A stretch of 64,000 bases of DNA from Stenotrophomonas rhizophila (lineage in GTDB: Bacteria; Pseudomonadota; Gammaproteobacteria; Xanthomonadales; Xanthomonadaceae), in NCBI RefSeq assembly GCF_020857975.1, contig NZ_JACWUO010000011.1, forward strand, positions 62,001 through 126,000. Reading direction: 5' to 3'. Below are positions 42,931 to 52,083 of the stretch, piece by piece (the stretch's first letter is position 1; the number at the start of each line of letters is the position of its first letter). Both the position numbers and the translations under genes were made by a program. The notes under the pieces are model-generated. The model was not told where the DNA came from and searched no databases. It worked only from the letters and a program-made list of their open reading frames with translations.

Positions 42931-43269
42931 ATGAACAAGATCAACAAGCGCGTTTCCCTGCTGACCTGCGCCGCCCTGGCCGGCGGCCTGGGCCTGGCCG
43001 GCACCGCCTCGGCGCTGTCGATGACCGACCTGGCGCAGGGCTATGCCCTGGCCGCGCAGGCCGCCCCCAAGACCGAGGCCAAGGCCGCCGAAGGCAAGTG
43101 CGGTGAAGGCAAGTGCGGCGCCGAAAAGGCCAAGGCCGGCGACAAGAAGGGTGCCGAAGGCAAGTGCGGCGAAGGCAAGTGCGGTGCCGACAAGGCCAAG
43201 GCCAAGGCCGGCGACAAGAAGGGCGCCGAGGGCAAGTGCGGCGAAGGCAAGTGCGGTGCCAAGCACTGA
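42931..43269 (+). CDS. EGKCG-repeat RiPP precursor (HvfA/BufA2-like)
   Basis: Exported low-complexity peptide of 112 residues. Signal peptide about 1-29 (ending ASA). The mature part has three units of [10 protein letters not shown] separated by Ala/Lys-rich spacers with GDKKG, giving six Cys in identical EGKCG contexts, and ends AKH. In HvfA/bufferin systems, DUF692 and DUF2063 partners convert such cysteines to copper-binding groups (thiooxazole or oxazolone/thioamide types). CAAGGAG precedes ATG 42931. The DUF692 gene starts 13 bases after its stop. A copper or other metal-sequestering role is known for the family and inferred here. Confidence 0.88.
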   Translation: MNKINKRVSLLTCAALAGGLGLAGTASALSMTDLAQGYALAAQAAPKTEAKAAEGKCGEGKCGAEKAKAGDKKGAEGKCGEGKCGADKAKAKAGDKKGAEGKCGEGKCGAKH

Positions 43270-43282
43270 CCCGGGCGGCCGC

Positions 43283-44131
43283 GTGAGCGCCCCACCGCCG
43301 CTGCCTGCAGCGGCGGTGGGGCTGGGCCTGCGCCGTGCCCTGCTCGACGATCTGGAGGCCGCGCCGGCGGGCGATTTCGACTTCGTGGAATGCGCGCCGG
43401 AAAACTGGATCGGGCTGGGCGGGGCATGGGGCGAGCGGCTGCATGCATTGTCGGCCCGATATCCGCTCAGCTGCCACGGGCTGTCGCTGTCACTGGGCGG
43501 CAGCGCCCCGCTGGATCTGGCCTTCATCGACCAGGTCGGCCGCTTCCTGCAGCAGCACCAGGTGCGGCTGTACAGCGAACACCTGAGCTACTGCAGCGAC
43601 GACGGGCACCTCTACGACCTGCTGCCGCTGCCGTTCACCGACGAAGCGGTGCACCACACCGCCGCCCGCATCGCCCAGGTCCAGGACCGGCTGGGGCGGC
43701 GCATCGCGGTGGAGAACGTGTCCACCTACCTGACCCCGCACCAGGCCATGAGCGAACTGGATTTCACCTGCGCGGTGCTGGCCGAGGCCGACTGCGACCT
43801 GCTGCTGGACGTCAACAATGTCTACGTCAATGCCGTCAACCACGGCTACGACCCGCAGGCCTTCATCGACGGCCTGCCGGCCGGACGGGTCGTGTGCATG
43901 CACGTGGCCGGCCACTACGATGAAGCCGACGACCTGAAGATCGATACCCATGGCAGCCCGGTGATCGACCCGGTATGGGCGCTGCTCCGCCGCGCCTGCG
44001 CCCGCTTCGGCCCGCGCCCGACCCTGCTCGAACGCGACTTCAATTTCCCGCCCTACGCCGAACTGCGCCAGGAACTGCAGCAGGTACGGTGCATTCTCGA
44101 TGCCGCTGCGCGCGGCCAGGCGGCGGCATGA
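43283..44131 (+). CDS. DUF692 multinuclear iron peptide-modifying oxidase (HvfB/BufB, MbnB-like)
   Basis: TIM-barrel metalloenzyme of 282 residues of the DUF692 family, which includes MbnB of methanobactin synthesis and modifies cysteines of RiPP precursors. Candidate iron ligands follow the family order: E in [10 protein letters not shown] in [12 protein letters not shown] and D in [13 protein letters not shown] in [10 protein letters not shown] in [14 protein letters not shown] in MHVAGHYD and DTHGSPV, E in LLERDFNFP. The start is taken as GTG 43283, since the upstream open frame overlaps the precursor gene in another phase. Overlaps the DUF2063 start by four bases (ATGA). Confidence 0.9.
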   Translation: MSAPPPLPAAAVGLGLRRALLDDLEAAPAGDFDFVECAPENWIGLGGAWGERLHALSARYPLSCHGLSLSLGGSAPLDLAFIDQVGRFLQQHQVRLYSEHLSYCSDDGHLYDLLPLPFTDEAVHHTAARIAQVQDRLGRRIAVENVSTYLTPHQAMSELDFTCAVLAEADCDLLLDVNNVYVNAVNHGYDPQAFIDGLPAGRVVCMHVAGHYDEADDLKIDTHGSPVIDPVWALLRRACARFGPRPTLLERDFNFPPYAELRQELQQVRCILDAAARGQAAA

Positions 44132-44880
44132 CCACCGTCCTGCAACAGCAGCAGTGGGCACTGACCCGGCACCTGCGCGATCCGCAGCACCAGCCGGCAC
44201 CGGCCGGGCTGGAGCAACGCCGCCTGCAGGTCTACCGCGAGCTGCTGTTCAACAACCTGCAGGCCCTGCTGGCAGCGACCTTCCCGGTACTGCTGCAGGT
44301 GCTGGACCAGGACGAGTGGGACGCGCTGTGCCGGCGCTATTTCGTCCAGTACCGCTGCGCCAGCCCGCTGTTCACCGAGGTGGCCGGCGAGTTCGTGCAG
44401 TGGCTGCCGGACCTGGACGGACTGCCGCGGCCGTTCCTGGCCGAGCTGGCGCACTACGAATGGGTGGAACAGGCCCTGCAGGGCCTGGATGCCACCGCAT
44501 TGGCCGCACCCGCGCCCGGCTGCGATCCGTGGCGCGATGCGCTGCAGCGCTCGCCGTTGGCCTGGCCGCTGGCGTATCGCTGGCCGGTGCAGCAGCTGGG
44601 CCGCCAGTACCAGCCCGACAGCGCCCCGGCGCAGCCGACCTTCCTGCTGGCGCGGCGCGAACCCGGCGGCCACGTGGTGTTTTCCCAACTCAGCGCATTG
44701 GCCTGGCAACTGCTGGAACAGTTCGAGGAGGCGCCGCCGTGCAACGGCCACGGGCACCTGCAGCGGCTGGCCGAGCAGAACCAGCTGGACCTGCCCGCGC
44801 TGGAAGCCCCCGGCCGGGCATTGCTGGCGCAGTTGCTGGACGCTGGCGTGATTGGACCGGTTTCACCGACTGCGGCCTGA
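44128..44880 (+). CDS. DUF2063 partner protein (HvfC/BufC)
   Basis: Protein of 250 residues of the DUF2063 family, partner of DUF692 enzymes in peptide modification, comparable to MbnC. It starts with the typical [32 protein letters not shown] and has [23 protein letters not shown]. The N-terminal domain is thought to bind the precursor (RRE-like) and the C-terminal part supports the oxidase. Coupled to the DUF692 gene by ATGA overlap. Confidence 0.9.
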   Translation: MTTVLQQQQWALTRHLRDPQHQPAPAGLEQRRLQVYRELLFNNLQALLAATFPVLLQVLDQDEWDALCRRYFVQYRCASPLFTEVAGEFVQWLPDLDGLPRPFLAELAHYEWVEQALQGLDATALAAPAPGCDPWRDALQRSPLAWPLAYRWPVQQLGRQYQPDSAPAQPTFLLARREPGGHVVFSQLSALAWQLLEQFEEAPPCNGHGHLQRLAEQNQLDLPALEAPGRALLAQLLDAGVIGPVSPTAA

Positions 44881-44956
44881 ACCGGCAACCGCGCGGGCGC
44901 ATCCATCGGCGCCCGCACCGACTCTTGTCGGCACACTCCATCCGACGGTGACCCCG

Positions 44957-45610
44957 ATGACCTTGCTGCATACCGCTGTTCCCGCCGCGCGCACCCGCCT
45001 GGACGGGCTAGGCCAGTGGCTGGCCCCGCTGGGCCTGCGCCTGCTGCTGGCCTGGGAATTCTTCGAATCGGGCCTGGAAAAATGGCGCGGCGAGAACTGG
45101 TTCGGCAGCATCCAGGACGCGTTCCCGCCGCCGCTGCGCTGGTTGTCGGCCGAGGCCAACTGGCAGGCGGCCACCTGGCTGGAGCTGGTGGGCGCGGTCT
45201 GCCTGCTGCTGGGCGTGGCCACCCGCGCCAGCGCGGCGATGCTGATCGGCGTGACCGTGGTGGCCACCGCCGCCGTACATTGGCCGGCGGACTGGGAGTC
45301 GCTGGCCGGCCTGGCCGGAGGCTATGCGATCACCGACAGCGGCCAAGGCAACTTCAAGCTGCCGCTGCTGTTCATCGCGATGCTGCTGCCGCTGCTGTTC
45401 CACGGCGCTGGCCGCTGCAGCGTGGACGCGCTGCTGGCCGGACGCCGGCAGGCGCACGGCGGCCGCAGCGATCCGCTCGGCTGGGGCATGCTGGGCGTGT
45501 TGGCGGCCGGGCCGGTGAGCTGGCTGCTGCCCGGCGCCGGGCTGACCCTGCTGCTGCTCGGTGCGGCCCTGCTGGCCTGGGCCTGGCGCAGCGCGCGCCA
45601 CGCCGTGTAA
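44957..45610 (+). CDS. DoxX-family membrane protein of the EGKCG cluster
   Basis: Inner-membrane protein of 217 residues with four DoxX segments plus extra hydrophobic helices at the C-terminus (about 170-212). The start [23 protein letters not shown] is the typical DoxX opening. DoxX genes are the common fourth member of HvfABCD/bufferin operons. Seventy-six bases with a GCGGGCGC/GCGCCCGC hairpin separate it from the DUF2063 gene. Exact role unknown; possibly redox or membrane partner of the peptide pathway. Confidence 0.85.
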   Translation: MTLLHTAVPAARTRLDGLGQWLAPLGLRLLLAWEFFESGLEKWRGENWFGSIQDAFPPPLRWLSAEANWQAATWLELVGAVCLLLGVATRASAAMLIGVTVVATAAVHWPADWESLAGLAGGYAITDSGQGNFKLPLLFIAMLLPLLFHGAGRCSVDALLAGRRQAHGGRSDPLGWGMLGVLAAGPVSWLLPGAGLTLLLLGAALLAWAWRSARHAV

Positions 45611-45645
45611 CCGGGCCGGGCGGGCCGCTCTGCTAAACTGCGGCG

Positions 45646-46305
45646 ATGACTGAACCCCTCCCCCTGTCCGCCGGCATCCCGGCGGACGCCGCAGACGTGC
45701 CCTCTGCCGCCCAACGCCTGATGGCGACCCGCTTCCGCGGCTTCCTGCCGGTCGTTGTCGACGTGGAGACCGGCGGCTTCGACTGCAACCGCAACGCGCT
45801 GCTGGAAATCGCCGCGGTGCCGATCGAAATGGACGACAACGGCCTGCTCTACCCGGGCAAGACCACCAGTGCCCATGTGATCCCGGCCGAAGGCCTGGAG
45901 ATCGACCCGAAGTCGCTGGAGATCACCGGCATCATCCTGGACCATCCGTTCCGCCTGGCCAAGGCCGAGAAGGACGCGCTGGACCACATCTTCGCGCCGG
46001 TGCGCGCGGCGGTGAAGAAGTACGGTTGCCAGCGCGCGATCCTGGTCGGCCACAACGCGCACTTCGACCTGGGCTTCGTCAACGCCGCGGTCAACCGCGT
46101 CGGCCACAAGCGCAACCCGTTCCATCCGTTCAGCGTGTTCGACACGGTCACCATGGCCGGCATCGCCTACGGCCAGACCGTGCTGGCACGCGCAGCGGCG
46201 GCCGCCGGCCTGGGCTGGGATGCGGACGAGGCGCACAGCGCGGTGTATGACACCGAGCAGACCGCCAAGCTGTTCTGCACCATCGCAAACGCATGGCCGC
46301 GGTAG
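45646..46305 (+). CDS. rnt: Ribonuclease T
   Basis: DEDDh 3'-5' exoribonuclease of 219 residues that trims the CCA ends of tRNA and matures 5S and 23S rRNA. Exo [11 protein letters not shown]; Exo [12 protein letters not shown]; Exo III with the catalytic His: [17 protein letters not shown]. An RNase T-type C-terminus follows directly. ATG 45646 has no strong ribosome binding site; the first 25 residues are variable in the family. Confidence 0.94.
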   Translation: MTEPLPLSAGIPADAADVPSAAQRLMATRFRGFLPVVVDVETGGFDCNRNALLEIAAVPIEMDDNGLLYPGKTTSAHVIPAEGLEIDPKSLEITGIILDHPFRLAKAEKDALDHIFAPVRAAVKKYGCQRAILVGHNAHFDLGFVNAAVNRVGHKRNPFHPFSVFDTVTMAGIAYGQTVLARAAAAAGLGWDADEAHSAVYDTEQTAKLFCTIANAWPR

Positions 46306-46370
46306 GCGCTTCGCCCCTACCGCCCCACATTTTGCTGCGCAAAACGCGGGCCCCGGCGCCTTGCTTCCAC

Positions 46371-46535
46371 ATCCCCTGCGCCTGTCGGCGCGCCCCCCTT
46401 GACTCAAGGGGGGCTCCTGCTCGGCTAGATCCCTCGCGCCGCATGCCACATCGTCGGCCACGGTGAATGCCCATTGGACCCGCTGGAGGAAAGCCCCCTT
46501 GTTGTTCAAGGGGGCGCGCCGATAGGCGCGGGGAT
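46371..46535. mobile_element. MITE-like element with imperfect terminal inverted repeats
   Basis: Left end (46371-46405) reads ATCCCCTGCGCCTGTCGG and continues CGCGCCCCCCTTGA; the right end (about 46503-46535) read in reverse gives ATCCCCGCGCCTATCGG then CGCGCCCCCTTGA. Each end also folds on itself (CCCCCCTTGA/TCAAGGGGGG and GCCCCCTTG/CAAGGGGGC). The roughly 165-bp unit has no gene. Target-site duplication is not obvious. Copy number elsewhere is needed to tell a mobile element from a structured spacer. Confidence 0.5.
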
Positions 46536-46551
46536 AAGGTGGAATGCATGG

Positions 46552-46590
46552 CCAGCATTGGTTGAACCTGCAAGGTTCAACCAATGCTGG
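46552..46590 (-). terminator. 18-bp perfect hairpin at the 3' end of the diguanylate cyclase gene
   Basis: CCAGCATTGGTTGAACCT pairs perfectly with its complement across a three-base loop; the stop codon of the cyclase (46577-46579) lies inside one arm. No T-run follows, so it may be a factor-dependent or RNA-stabilising 3' end. Confidence 0.55.
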
Positions 46591-49500
46591 TCCTGTCGCG
46601 GCCGTCGCTCTTGGCCCGGTACAGCGCCCGGTCGGCACGCTGGTAGAGCAGCATCGGGGTACGGTCGTCGGCATCCAGTTCGACCAGGCCGGCGCTGAAG
46701 GTGACCTTCAGGCCCGGCACGCCGGCCCAGTCGGGGTGGTCGTGGAACAGGCCGCGCAGCCGCGCGCAGACCTGCGCGGCCTCGTCCAGCCGGGTGTCGT
46801 TGAGCAGCAGGGTGAACTCTTCGCCGCCGGTACGCGCCGGCATGTCCGAATCGCGGCAGGCCGAGGCGATCACCCGTGCCACTTCGATCAGCACCACATC
46901 GCCGACGCTGTGGCTGTGGCTGTCGTTGACCTCCTTGAAGTGGTCGATGTCCAGCACCACCAGGCACAGCGGGTGGCCGCTGCGCTGGGAACGGGCGAAA
47001 TCGCGCGCCAGGGCTTCATCGAACGCGCGCCGGTTGGGCAACCCGGTCAAGGCATCCTCGCGCGCCTGCCGTTCGAACTGTTCGGCCTGCACTGCCAGGC
47101 GGTCGGCCAGCTCGGTCTTTTCCAGGTTCAATGCCTGCAGGTTCACCGTCTGCGCCTGCAGGTCGCGGGTGGCCGCATCCACCAGCCGCGCCAGGCGGAT
47201 GTTGCTGGCCTTGTAGCGGTTGATCAGATAGCGGTACAGCGCGATCAGCCCGGCCAGCAACAGCAGCACCGCCACCACCTGCACGCTGCGGCGCTGCCAC
47301 AGGAACGGCTCGACGGTGAAGGACCACACCGCTTCGCTGCCGCTCCAGGTACCGCCGGGGTGCGCGGCCGAGACATGCAGGGTGTAGTCGCCCGGCGGCA
47401 GCCCGATGAACTCCACGCTGCGCTGCTGGCCGCGCTCGATCCAGCCATGGTCCAGCCCGGCCAGCCGGGTGCGGTAGCGGATCCGCTCGGACATCAGATA
47501 GCTCAGGCCCACGTAGCTGACACTGAGCCGGCGCCCGCCGGGAATGGTGTTGTGGTTGCTGCCCTGCCAGTGCAGCGGCTTGCCGTCCACCTGCACGCTC
47601 TCGATCACCGCCGGCGGCGCCAGGCGCTCGCGGAAGCGTTGCAGGCGCAGCGGGTCGACCGTGCTCAGGCCACCGGCGGTGACCACCCAGAAGGTACCGT
47701 CGTGGCGCAGGATCGCCGACGGCCCGGAACTGCCGTTGGCCTGCGAATTGGCCATGCCGTCGATTTCGTTGTAATGCTCCACTTCCACCCGCGCCCGGCG
47801 GCCATCGGCCACCTGGTCGAGCATGGCCATGTCGGTGCGCAGCACGCCGCGGTTGCTGCTGATCCAGACATTGCCTACCCGGTCGGGCACCAGCTGGAAC
47901 ACCGTATCCACCGGCATGCCCTGCTCCAGCCCGACCCGCGCCAGCCGGCCGTCCTGCCAGCGGTACAGGCCGCGGTCGCTGCTGACCCACATCGCATCGC
48001 CGATCTGCTGGAAGCCGAACACACTGCGCCCGCCGCCGAGCGGGGCCAGGTCGATGGCCTGCACCCGGTCGCCGCGCAGCACCCGGATGCCTTCGATGGT
48101 GCCGATCCACAGTGCGCCCTCGGCGTCATGCGCCAGCGCGGTGATCAGGCCGCCGGGCATGCCGGCAATGGCCGGCACTTCCACTCCGTGGGCATCGATG
48201 CGGACCACACCCTTCTGGGTGCCGGCCCAGACCACGCCCTGGCGGTCCACGCTCATCGCGCGGATGTTGCCCCCGGGCAGGCCGTCGGACGTGCCGTAGC
48301 GGTGCAGGGTGCGCCCATCCGGGGCCAGGCGGAAGATGCCGTCGCCAAAGGTGCCCACCCACATATCGCCCTGGTGGTCCTGGGCCAGGCTCAGCACCGA
48401 GGGCGCCTTGCCGCCGCTGTTGCGCAGAACAACCGGGGTGAAGCGGCCGTCGGCGCCGCGCCGGTCCAGGCCGCTGGCACTGCCGATCCACAGCTGCCGC
48501 TGCTGGTCCTCGAACACGGTGCGGATGTAATCGCCGCTGAGGCCATCGCGCTCGGTATAGCTGCTGAACAGGGTTTCGCGCAGCCGGTACAGGCCGCCGT
48601 TGGCGCCGGCCCAGATGCTGCCCTCGGCATCCTCGCGCAGGCTGACCACGCGCCCGCCGGGCAGCGACAGCCCGGCCGGCAGCCGTTCCAGCCCATGCCG
48701 CGACAGGCGCAGCAGGCCCTGGTTCTCGGTACCCAGCCACAGGTCGCCATGCCGGTCCTGCAGCATCGCGGTGATGTGCATCACCCCGGGCAGGCGGTGC
48801 TGCAGTTGCGGCACGCCGTCGACCATGCGGTAGATGCGCTCGCCGGCGACGATCCACACCACCCCATCCGGGGCGCGGTACGGCCACACCAGGCCGCGGC
48901 CCAGGCCAAAGCGCTCCGGGGCGCGGCGCAGCACGCCATCGTTGTCGCGCAGCACCAGACCATCCAGGGTGCCGACCCAGACCCGGTCCTGCGCGTCGAC
49001 CACCAGCTTGGTGAAGCTCATCGCCATCGGCACGTCGGCCGGCGGCGGCAGGTAGGTGAAACGACCGTCCGCGTCCAGGCTGCCGATGCCCTTGCCTTCA
49101 TACAACAGCCACAGCCGGCCGTGGCTGTCCATCTGCATGGCCTGGATCAGCACCTGCGGGTTGTCCGGCTGGTGCCCGAACACCTTCCACACCCCATCCG
49201 GCCCGCGCCGGGTCACATTGCCGCGCGAATCGCTGATCCACAACGCGCCGTCGCGGTCCACCAGCAGCGCGCCCACGCCGTTGTCGCGCAGGCCCGGCCG
49301 GGTACCGCGGTCGTAGACGGTGAAATCCAGCCCGTTATAGCGCACCAGCCCTTCCCAGGTGGCGAACCACAGGTGGCCTTCGGGGGTCTGGGCGATGTCG
49401 CGCAGCGAGTTGTGCGGCAGGCCGTTGCGCGAGGTCCACACGTCGATGGCGTAGTCGCGCAGCGGCGGCGGGCCGTCGTGGGCCCAGGCCGGCCACGGCA

Positions 49501-49600
49501 GCGCGCACAGCAGGCACGCCCACAGCCACAGCGCGCCAAGGCGCTGGATGCTGTGCCGCGCTGCCGGCCGCCACCGGGTGCCGCGCCCCCCAGGACTCAT
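46577..49600 (-). CDS. Large sensor diguanylate cyclase with periplasmic beta-propeller and Y_Y_Y domain
   Basis: Membrane protein of 1007 residues. Signal peptide about 1-40 (ending PAWA). Residues about 50-690 hold repeated blades of the Reg_prop type (GHLWFATWEGLVRYNG, DLWLGTENQGLLRLS, DMWVGTFGDGIFRLAPDG and so on), then a Y_Y_Y domain (RYRTRLAGLDHGW, LPPGDYTLHVSAAHPGG), one transmembrane helix (VVAVLLLLAGLIALY), a coiled coil and a GGDEF domain with [10 protein letters not shown], active GGEEF and inhibitory RDSD. So it senses something in the periplasm and makes c-di-GMP. The ATG at 49600 (start of MSPGG) fits the signal peptide; upstream codons do not. It ends near the HK/RR pair but transcribes separately. 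Confidence 0.9.
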   Translation of the reverse strand: MSPGGRGTRWRPAARHSIQRLGALWLWACLLCALPWPAWAHDGPPPLRDYAIDVWTSRNGLPHNSLRDIAQTPEGHLWFATWEGLVRYNGLDFTVYDRGTRPGLRDNGVGALLVDRDGALWISDSRGNVTRRGPDGVWKVFGHQPDNPQVLIQAMQMDSHGRLWLLYEGKGIGSLDADGRFTYLPPPADVPMAMSFTKLVVDAQDRVWVGTLDGLVLRDNDGVLRRAPERFGLGRGLVWPYRAPDGVVWIVAGERIYRMVDGVPQLQHRLPGVMHITAMLQDRHGDLWLGTENQGLLRLSRHGLERLPAGLSLPGGRVVSLREDAEGSIWAGANGGLYRLRETLFSSYTERDGLSGDYIRTVFEDQQRQLWIGSASGLDRRGADGRFTPVVLRNSGGKAPSVLSLAQDHQGDMWVGTFGDGIFRLAPDGRTLHRYGTSDGLPGGNIRAMSVDRQGVVWAGTQKGVVRIDAHGVEVPAIAGMPGGLITALAHDAEGALWIGTIEGIRVLRGDRVQAIDLAPLGGGRSVFGFQQIGDAMWVSSDRGLYRWQDGRLARVGLEQGMPVDTVFQLVPDRVGNVWISSNRGVLRTDMAMLDQVADGRRARVEVEHYNEIDGMANSQANGSSGPSAILRHDGTFWVVTAGGLSTVDPLRLQRFRERLAPPAVIESVQVDGKPLHWQGSNHNTIPGGRRLSVSYVGLSYLMSERIRYRTRLAGLDHGWIERGQQRSVEFIGLPPGDYTLHVSAAHPGGTWSGSEAVWSFTVEPFLWQRRSVQVVAVLLLLAGLIALYRYLINRYKASNIRLARLVDAATRDLQAQTVNLQALNLEKTELADRLAVQAEQFERQAREDALTGLPNRRAFDEALARDFARSQRSGHPLCLVVLDIDHFKEVNDSHSHSVGDVVLIEVARVIASACRDSDMPARTGGEEFTLLLNDTRLDEAAQVCARLRGLFHDHPDWAGVPGLKVTFSAGLVELDADDRTPMLLYQRADRALYRAKSDGRDRTSIG

Positions 49601-49752
49601 CCGTCCGGACCTGCCGCAGAAGGCACGCGGCCGCGCGCGATGGGCGGCGCGGCAGCAGGGGGGCGGGCAACGAACAGGGGCGAGCTCATGCAGAAAAAAG
49701 CTGGCGAAGTTGCCCATAGTAGGCAAATCCGCACGCACTGTGTCGTGAAAAC

Positions 49753-51156
49753 TCAGCCCGGGCGGCTGCCCGGCGCGCGCAGCGTGGCCGGCCAGCGCAC
49801 CACCGCTTCCAGCCCGCCCAAGGGGTGGTTGCGCAACTGCAGCCGCGCGCCATCCTTCTCGGCCAGGGCGCGGGCGATGGTCAAGCCCAGTCCGGCACCA
49901 CCGGTCTCGCGCGAACGCGAGCCCTCCAGCCGCACGAACGGATCGAACACGGCCTCCAGTTCGTCCTCGGCCAGCCCCGGCCCCTTGTCGCGGATGCGCA
50001 CCACCACTTCTTCGGCGGTCTGGTCCACGCTGACCCGTGCCGCGCGGCCATAGCTGACCGCATTGTCGACCAGGTTGGAGAACAGGCGGTGCATGGCCAG
50101 CGGACGCAGCATCAGCACCGCCCCGCTGGGCTGGTCGAAGCGCACGTCGGCGCCGGCTTCGGCGGCATCTTCGACGATGCTCTCCAGCAGCGAGTCCAGG
50201 TCCAGCGCGGCGCGCTGTTCGGCGCTCTCGGCGCTGCGCGCCAGCTCCAGGCCCTCGCGGATCAGCGCCTGCATCGCACCCAGGTCGCCGACCAGGCGCT
50301 CGCGCAGCGCTTCGTCGGCGACGTTTTCCAGGCGCAGGCGCAGCCGGGTCACCGGGGTCTGCAGGTCGTGGGTGATCGCCGCCAGCATCTGGGTGCGTTC
50401 GCCCAGGTGCCGCTGCAGGCGCTTCTGCATGGCATTGAACGCTTCGGCGGCGCGCTGCACTTCCAGCGGGCCGGTCACCGGCATCGGCGCGCCCTGCAGG
50501 TCATCGCCCAGCGCGGCGGCGGCCGCGGCCAACCGCTGCAGCGGCGCGCTGGCCATGCGCGCCACCACATAGGCAAGCACCGCGATGGCCAGCACCAGCA
50601 GGGTCAGGAACAGCGGGTCCACCGCCAGCACGCCGTTGTGCGCCACCGCCGGCGAATCCAGCGCCAGCTGCAGCGCGGTGCCGTCGCTGAGCTGCACGCT
50701 GACCATGCGGCACTTGGGCGGGATGAAGGCCGGGTCGCGCTCGCGTGGCGGGCCGTTGCGCGGCTTGTCGCGGTGCGGGAACGCGGGCAGTCGCGGCAGG
50801 CAGGAACGGAACGAGGTGAAAGCCACCCTGCTGCGCGCCACCGGGCCGGGACGGTCGTCCAGGACTTCCATCAAGGCCTGGTCCGCGCGGCCCACGCGGG
50901 CGCCTTCGGGCAGCCGGCGCACGCTGGGGCCGCCGCTGTCGAGCAGGCGCTCGCGCAGTTCCGGGTTGCCGTCGAGCATGTTGACGAACCCTTGCAGGCG
51001 GTCGGCGATGCGGTTGAGGTTCTGCCGTTCGAACTCCTGCTGGCGCTTGGCGCTGGCCAGCATGGTCGCGCCGATCGCCGCCACGCTCATGCCCAGCAGC
51101 AGGATCACGAACAGCCGCCCCACCATCGAGGCGAAGAACCGCTGCAGCCGCTTCAT
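49753..51156 (-). CDS. Sensor histidine kinase, probable regulator of the divergent macABC genes
   Basis: Membrane kinase of 467 residues. First transmembrane helix about 12-34, periplasmic sensor about 35-185, second helix about 190-212, HAMP (about 213-265), then H-box AAITHDLQTPVTRLR and ATP-binding N-box NLVDNAVSYG, DKGPGL and GAGLGLTIA. The sensor domain is rich in Arg/Pro. Its ATG overlaps the response regulator stop by four bases. The pair is divergent from macABC; a MacRS-type regulator of MacABC has been described in Stenotrophomonas (recalled, not verified here). Confidence 0.9.
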   Translation of the reverse strand: MKRLQRFFASMVGRLFVILLLGMSVAAIGATMLASAKRQQEFERQNLNRIADRLQGFVNMLDGNPELRERLLDSGGPSVRRLPEGARVGRADQALMEVLDDRPGPVARSRVAFTSFRSCLPRLPAFPHRDKPRNGPPRERDPAFIPPKCRMVSVQLSDGTALQLALDSPAVAHNGVLAVDPLFLTLLVLAIAVLAYVVARMASAPLQRLAAAAAALGDDLQGAPMPVTGPLEVQRAAEAFNAMQKRLQRHLGERTQMLAAITHDLQTPVTRLRLRLENVADEALRERLVGDLGAMQALIREGLELARSAESAEQRAALDLDSLLESIVEDAAEAGADVRFDQPSGAVLMLRPLAMHRLFSNLVDNAVSYGRAARVSVDQTAEEVVVRIRDKGPGLAEDELEAVFDPFVRLEGSRSRETGGAGLGLTIARALAEKDGARLQLRNHPLGGLEAVVRWPATLRAPGSRPG

Positions 51157-51881
51157 TCCAGGGTCACGGCGGTGGCCAGCACATAGCCTTCGTTGCGCAC
51201 GGTCTTGATCAGGCCATCGCTGCCGCCGTCGTCGGCCAGCTTGTTGCGCAGCCGGCTGACCTGCAGGTCGATGGCGCGGTCCTGCGATTCGTAGCTGCGG
51301 CCACTGCTCAGCGCCACCAGCTGTTCGCGCGAGAGCACCTTGTTGGCGTGCCCGACGAACACCCGCAGCAGCCGGAACTCGGCGCCGGACAACACCACCA
51401 CGCGGCCATCGGGATCGAGCAGGTGGCGGTGTTCCAGGTCGAAGATCCAGTGCGAGAAGCGCGCCCGGCGGATCGCCAGCGGTTCCAGGTTGGCCGGCAG
51501 CGCCTCGGTCCGGCGCAGCACGTTGCGGATCCGCGCCAGCAGTTCGCGCGGCTCGAACGGCTTGCCCAGGTAATCGTCGGCGCCCATTTCCAGGCCCAGC
51601 ACGCGGTCGATCGGCTCGCTGCGCGCGGTCAGCATGATCACCGGCGTGCTCGAGCGCGCGCGCAGGTCGCGGCACAGGGTCAGCCCATCTTCGCGCGGCA
51701 GGTTGAGGTCGAGCACGATCAGGTCCACATGTTCGCGCTCCAGCAGCTGGCGCATGCCGGCGCCGTCGCTGGCGGTGCTGACCTGGTAACCGGCGCGGCC
51801 GAGTTGTTCGGCCAACAGCTGGCGGATGTCATGGTCGTCGTCGACGATCAGCAATCGATGCATCGGGGTGTTGGTCTCCAT
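51153..51881 (-). CDS. OmpR-family response regulator
   Basis: DNA-binding response regulator of 242 residues. Receiver (about 8-120) with DDDHD, phospho-acceptor D in LIVLDLNLPREDG and K in YLGKPFEPRELL; winged-helix effector (about 140-235) with RLLRVFVGHANKVLSREQL and VSRLRNKLADDGGSDGLIKTVRNEGYV. ATG 51881 (METNTP) has AAGGGAT about ten bases upstream; ATG 51863 (MHRLLIV) is an alternative. Operon with the kinase (ATGA overlap), divergent from macA across about 200 bases. Confidence 0.93.
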   Translation of the reverse strand: METNTPMHRLLIVDDDHDIRQLLAEQLGRAGYQVSTASDGAGMRQLLEREHVDLIVLDLNLPREDGLTLCRDLRARSSTPVIMLTARSEPIDRVLGLEMGADDYLGKPFEPRELLARIRNVLRRTEALPANLEPLAIRRARFSHWIFDLEHRHLLDPDGRVVVLSGAEFRLLRVFVGHANKVLSREQLVALSSGRSYESQDRAIDLQVSRLRNKLADDGGSDGLIKTVRNEGYVLATAVTLE

Positions 51882-52083
51882 GCGGTGATGATCCCTTGTC
51901 CGGACCTGAACCGCATCCTCTGGTTTGCGTACGCATGTCTCAAAATCAGCGCGGGATACGTGGCGAAACGTGGTGCAGTGCACAGGGTTACAACTTGATA
52001 CAGAGCAGGCATTGAGTGACTTGTCGGCGGTATTCACAATGCTGACAACGCCGCACCCGCAGCCCGCCGAGTAGACGATCATC

